Of a stretch of DNA of 7,574 nt, positions 5,063-7,574 are shown piece after piece (the first letter of the stretch is position 1; each line of letters starts with the position of its first letter). Below the pieces are notes generated by a model. It did not search any database and was not told the DNA's origin. It saw nothing but the letters and a program-made list of their open reading frames with translations. Location of the stretch: the NCBI GenBank assembly GCA_964364925.1, contig CAYIOB010000040.1, positions 1 through 7,574 on the forward strand, read 5' to 3'. A program made the position numbers and the translations under genes. This stretch comes from JAMCZC01 sp964364925 (lineage in GTDB: Bacteria; Patescibacteriota; Microgenomatia; Levybacterales; UBA12049).

Positions 5063-6125
5063 TATTTTCTTCACCGTCCTCTAAAGCAAATGAATCTACT
5101 CCTTTTATTTCCGGCAAATCAGACACAATTGCTTTTAATTCTCCATAAAAGTTTATGGTGTTAGTATCAAGTTTCTCGATTTGAGCCTCTTGCTTTTTCC
5201 ATCTTAACATCGTTGCTCGTTTTTCCGCATCAAAGCCTGTTCTTAAGGCTTGTATGCCGTCAAAATGGGCTTGCATCCTATGCTTAAACGAATCACTTAA
5301 CATGTAATCTCTGATTTTTCCCCATTCTTCTTCGGTTTGAGAAGCCGAAGATTTTACAGAAGACATAGAAGTTATTAAAAATCTGATGTATCTGCAAATT
5401 CCAATAGCGTGTTCATAAGTCGTAATCCAAATGCCATTTTTTCTGTCAAAGTTTGTCATCTCATCAGGCATTACAACCGACACAATAATAGCCTCGCTGG
5501 CGCTTATTTTTGCAGAATCATCTTTAAGTTTTGTAATCCAACTGTTGCTCCAAGCCTTAGTTCTTTTCGTTTCCCAAAGAATTGAGCCGACGGTTCTATC
5601 TTTATATTTAATTTTTTGCCAAATATCTCCGCCCTCCACTCCTTTAGGGACAGGTAAAAACTCATCATTTGGAAAAGTTTTTTTAAGTTTTTCTTCCAGA
5701 TCTTGTTCCAAAGCCTCTCCTTGAAGTTGCTGAGACCCTTGATTAAGCTTTCTGTTCAACTCCTGATTTGCTTTTCTTGCTTGTTCAAGCTGGATATCTT
5801 TTTGTTTTAGCTTTAATTCAACTTCCTCTTCTGCTTTCCTTACTGCCTCTTCTTTTATTTTCTCGGCATTTCTTTCCTGTTCTTTCTTATTTTCCTCCAG
5901 CTTTTCTTGAAGTTCTTCTTTTTCTTTATTTGTTTTGGCAAGTTCTTTTTGAGACTCATCTTTAAACTTTTTCTCTGCTTCCGAAAGCGCTTTGGCTTTT
6001 ACTTTTTCGATTTCTTCCTTGGCTTTGGCTTTTTCTTCACTTCTGATTTTATCTCCAAATTCATGCTGCAGGGCTTCGGAAATTTGAATAACTTTACCGC
6101 AGTTTGGGCATTTAATGTCGTTCAT
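5040..6125 (-). CDS. DUF2130 family protein: zinc-knuckle half, coiled coil, PD-(D/E)XK-like core
   Basis: A 361-aa protein of the DUF2130 family. Residues 6-9 form a single CPNC knuckle with no second Cys pair, so any zinc site would need a partner chain. Residues about 25-135 are a highly charged Glu/Lys coiled coil. Residues about 136-345 are the family domain: EALEQDLEEKL (139-147), FPNDEFLPVPKG, GGDIWQ with D167, and SILWETKRTKAW with E185 and K187, followed by W196 and KLKDD. The order helix-E, D, ExK matches a PD-(D/E)XK nuclease fold. I infer that fold from the motifs; the biological role is unknown. The C-terminal tail is acidic. The start at 6125 lies 8 nt after a plausible -10 box, so the mRNA is probably nearly leaderless. 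rnhB overlaps the 3' end. Confidence 0.88.
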   Translation of the reverse strand: MNDIKCPNCGKVIQISEALQHEFGDKIRSEEKAKAKEEIEKVKAKALSEAEKKFKDESQKELAKTNKEKEELQEKLEENKKEQERNAEKIKEEAVRKAEEEVELKLKQKDIQLEQARKANQELNRKLNQGSQQLQGEALEQDLEEKLKKTFPNDEFLPVPKGVEGGDIWQKIKYKDRTVGSILWETKRTKAWSNSWITKLKDDSAKISASEAIIVSVVMPDEMTNFDRKNGIWITTYEHAIGICRYIRFLITSMSSVKSSASQTEEEWGKIRDYMLSDSFKHRMQAHFDGIQALRTGFDAEKRATMLRWKKQEAQIEKLDTNTINFYGELKAIVSDLPEIKGVDSFALEDGEENNEQESLP

Positions 6126-6133
6126 ATCCTCAT

Positions 6134-6162
6134 ATAATAACCTTAGAGATTATTTATTGCAA
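6134..6162 (-). promoter_or_regulatory. Promoter of the DUF2130-rnhB operon
   Basis: On the minus strand TTGCAA (6162-6157, four of six) is followed by a 17-bp spacer and TATTAT (6139-6134, five of six). The start codon at 6125 comes 8 nt after the -10 box, so the leader is only 1-2 nt. A GAGGA string lies in that gap but is one base from the ATG, too close to serve as a Shine-Dalgarno. Confidence 0.6.
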
Positions 6163-6180
6163 TATTCTTTTGGCAGCTAA

Positions 6181-6209
6181 TTGACAGAGGTATACTCATC
6201 TGGTAGCAT
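6181..6209 (+). promoter_or_regulatory. Promoter of the holin-like/yvcK operon
   Basis: TTGACA (6181-6186) with a 17-bp spacer and TAGCAT (6204-6209, four of six) predicts a start near 6216, about 10 nt before the ATG at 6226. An alternative -10 box, TATACT (6191-6196), is closer to consensus but has only TTTTGG as a -35 box. The promoter is divergent from that of DUF2130. Confidence 0.55.
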
Positions 6210-6225
6210 TTATTACTACAAACGC

Positions 6226-6630
6226 ATGAAATCGTTATTAAGAAATACCCTTATTAATTCTCTGTCGCTTTTTATTTTGGCGCAAATTGTGCCCGGATTA
6301 ACAATTCATAATGGATTTTTAACCTACATTGCAGGCGGACTTGCCTTATCTTTGCTTTTTTTAATCGTAAAGCCGATTTTAAACATCATTTCCCTGCCTT
6401 TTAATCTTGTTACTTTAGGGCTGTTTTCTTTCTTAATTAATGCGATAATCTTCTATTTACTTACAGTTTTTGTTACGAGCATTACGATTACATCGTTTAC
6501 TTTTCCCGGGTTTTCTTTCTCAGGATTTATAGCTCCAAAAATATTTTTCAACACCTTTTTTGCATTTATCATAATCGCTCTGCTACAATCGTTTATTGTT
6601 ACTTTTTTATCATGGCTAATAAAAAAATAG
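6226..6630 (+). CDS. Phage-holin superfamily IV-like membrane protein (134 aa)
   Basis: A four-helix membrane protein of the widespread PF04020 (former DUF360) family, often labelled phage holin family IV although chromosomal members are not phage genes. Helices lie at about residues 8-24, 30-50, 62-83 and 108-131. The hallmark runs from KPIL (49-52) through SLPFNLVTLGLFSFLINAIIF (56-76). A Ser/Phe/Gly-rich outer loop lies at about 88-103, and the protein ends in LIKK. Function is not established. I chose the ATG at 6226; an in-frame TTG at 6181 is the first codon of the -35 box. No Shine-Dalgarno is visible. The last 19 nt overlap yvcK, so the two are almost certainly co-expressed. No phage genes are nearby. 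Confidence 0.88.
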   Translation: MKSLLRNTLINSLSLFILAQIVPGLTIHNGFLTYIAGGLALSLLFLIVKPILNIISLPFNLVTLGLFSFLINAIIFYLLTVFVTSITITSFTFPGFSFSGFIAPKIFFNTFFAFIIIALLQSFIVTFLSWLIKK

Positions 6631-7574
6631 ACAAAAACCTCAAAGTTGTCTGTTTGGGTGGCGGCATAGGCACAAGCGTTCTTATTAATGGTTTTAAAAA
6701 ATATAGCTCACATATAACAGTAATTACCTCAATGGCAGATGATGGCGGGTCTTCCGGTAGGTTAAGAAAAGCATACAATATCATGCCGGTTGGCGATATG
6801 GTTTCTTGCATTGCCGCACTTATTAACGACCAAAATAAAGAGCTTGCCTCTTTACTTACTTATCGTTTTCCGGGATTAAGTAGAGAGAATAAAGCAATAG
6901 ATGGCCATAAACTTGGAAATATTATAATGCTGGCCGAATTGCTTAGAACAAAAGATATTTATAAAGCTTTGGAGGCAACAAAACGAATGTTTAATGTCAA
7001 GGCAGACATACTTCCTGCTTCAGACGTCAGAGTGCGTCTAAGCGCAATTACCAAAGATGATAGACGAATACATGGAGAAACAGCACTTGATGTTGCAAAA
7101 TATTCAGAACCATACGGATTAAAGAAAATATACATAACACCAAAATCTCCGAAAGTAAATAAAAAAGTAATTGACAATCTCCTTTCAGCAGATGTAATTA
7201 TTAGCGGGCCCGGAGATTTTTATACGAATCAGCTACCCGTATTAATAATTCCCGAAATAAAAAACATTTTGTTAAAGAAAAAATGCAAAAAAATATTTGT
7301 GCTTAATATCGCTAATAAACCTTTTGAAACAAAAGATTTTGCTCTAAACGATTTTATTATTGCTTTAACAGAACACCTTGGTACTTTTCCCTTTGATACG
7401 ATCATTGCAAATAATAATACCGAAATTAAAATTCCTAATAAATATAAAAAATATAAATATATTAAAACCGATGAAAAATTTATTTCCAAACAAAATGTAA
7501 AAGTAATATTAAAAGATGTTATAAATAAAGAATTTCCTCTTTATCATCATCCGCATAAGCTTGCAAATGCCCTT
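6612..7574 (+). CDS. yvcK: YvcK/CofD-like UDP-sugar-binding protein, gluconeogenesis factor (3' end cut by window edge)
   Basis: The frame is open for 321 codons from the ATG at 6612 to the right edge with no stop, so the C-terminus is missing. Motifs are in family order: CLGGGIGTSVL (14-24) as the nucleotide-sugar-binding loop, MADDGGSSGRLR (41-52), MPVGDM (58-63), YRF (84-86), DGHKLGN (97-103), ILPASDV, IHGETALD, and SGPGDFYTNQLP (198-209), where relatives usually have GPGSLYTS. YvcK of Bacillus subtilis binds UDP-GlcNAc and is needed for growth on gluconeogenic carbon sources and for proper cell-wall synthesis. True CofD acts in F420 synthesis, and nothing here points to F420. The first 19 nt overlap the holin-like gene, and no Shine-Dalgarno is present, so translation is likely coupled. 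It should be cytoplasmic. Confidence 0.93.
   Translation, partial: MANKKIDKNLKVVCLGGGIGTSVLINGFKKYSSHITVITSMADDGGSSGRLRKAYNIMPVGDMVSCIAALINDQNKELASLLTYRFPGLSRENKAIDGHKLGNIIMLAELLRTKDIYKALEATKRMFNVKADILPASDVRVRLSAITKDDRRIHGETALDVAKYSEPYGLKKIYITPKSPKVNKKVIDNLLSADVIISGPGDFYTNQLPVLIIPEIKNILLKKKCKKIFVLNIANKPFETKDFALNDFIIALTEHLGTFPFDTIIANNNTEIKIPNKYKKYKYIKTDEKFISKQNVKVILKDVINKEFPLYHHPHKLANAL

Noticed and set aside
5431..6137. Several Phe/Leu-rich plus-strand frames opposite DUF2130
   Set aside because: They are the antisense of a Glu/Lys coiled coil, which reads as Phe/Leu/Ser; they have no independent signals.
6226..6630. Holin-like gene as evidence of a prophage
   Set aside because: This family is common on bacterial chromosomes, and no integrase, lysin or structural phage gene is nearby.
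6599..7489. Minus-strand frames opposite yvcK
   Set aside because: The YvcK frame is continuous with all family motifs; the opposite frames are short and lack signals.
6612..7574. CofD (F420 biosynthesis) as the identity of the right-edge gene
   Set aside because: The motif set and context fit YvcK, and no F420 genes are present.
1..7574. CRISPR array, insertion sequence or attachment site
   Set aside because: No regularly spaced repeats, transposase motifs or tRNA-end duplications were seen; the two tRNA 3' ends are not repeated elsewhere in the window.

Overview
The window is AT-rich bacterial chromosome with short intergenic gaps, small genes, no mobile element and no CRISPR array. TGA is used as an ordinary stop (the membrane gene at 1071-2021 and rnhB), which argues against a TGA-recoding lineage. 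The gene mix is a DUF2079 membrane protein, a UPF0104/LPG-synthase-TM flippase-like protein, a superfamily IV holin-like protein, YvcK, DUF2130 and RNase HII. Together with tRNAs lacking an encoded CCA and very few Shine-Dalgarno sites, this fits a Patescibacteria/CPR genome (Microgenomates-like or similar). That placement is inference from gene content, not a phylogenetic result.

Layout. (1) 1-2130, minus strand: tRNA-Arg(UCG), then a 316-aa flippase-like membrane protein, then a DUF2079 membrane protein that runs off the left edge. The two protein genes share an ATGA stop/start, and the tRNA ends only 36 nt before the first of them, so this looks like one tRNA-mRNA transcription unit for envelope work. 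(2) 2131-2248: a compact divergent tRNA promoter and tRNA-Lys(CUU) on the plus strand. (3) 2249-4447, plus strand: a 74-aa predicted membrane protein, an MFS drug-exporter-like protein, and a 133-aa protein whose C-terminal half closely resembles the RNA polymerase alpha C-terminal domain (alpha-CTD). (4) 4442-6125, minus strand: DUF2130 (coiled coil plus PD-(D/E)XK-like core) followed by an overlapping rnhB. (5) 6126-7574, plus strand: a holin-like four-TM protein overlapped by yvcK, which runs off the right edge.

Regulation. Several promoters can be read directly. The best is TTGACA-N17-TATAAT, which places the start codon of the alpha-CTD-like gene six bases after the -10 box, at the expected transcription start. 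The 74-aa gene has the same geometry and shares an identical 14-bp block around its -35 box, and DUF2130 has a similar arrangement. Leaderless translation plus stop/start overlap coupling appears to be the dominant expression mode here.

The most interesting object is the stand-alone alpha-CTD-like protein with its consensus leaderless promoter. Next are the unknown 74-aa membrane protein that shares its promoter block, and the DUF2130-rnhB nuclease-like pair. I do not see a complete new defence or mobile system.
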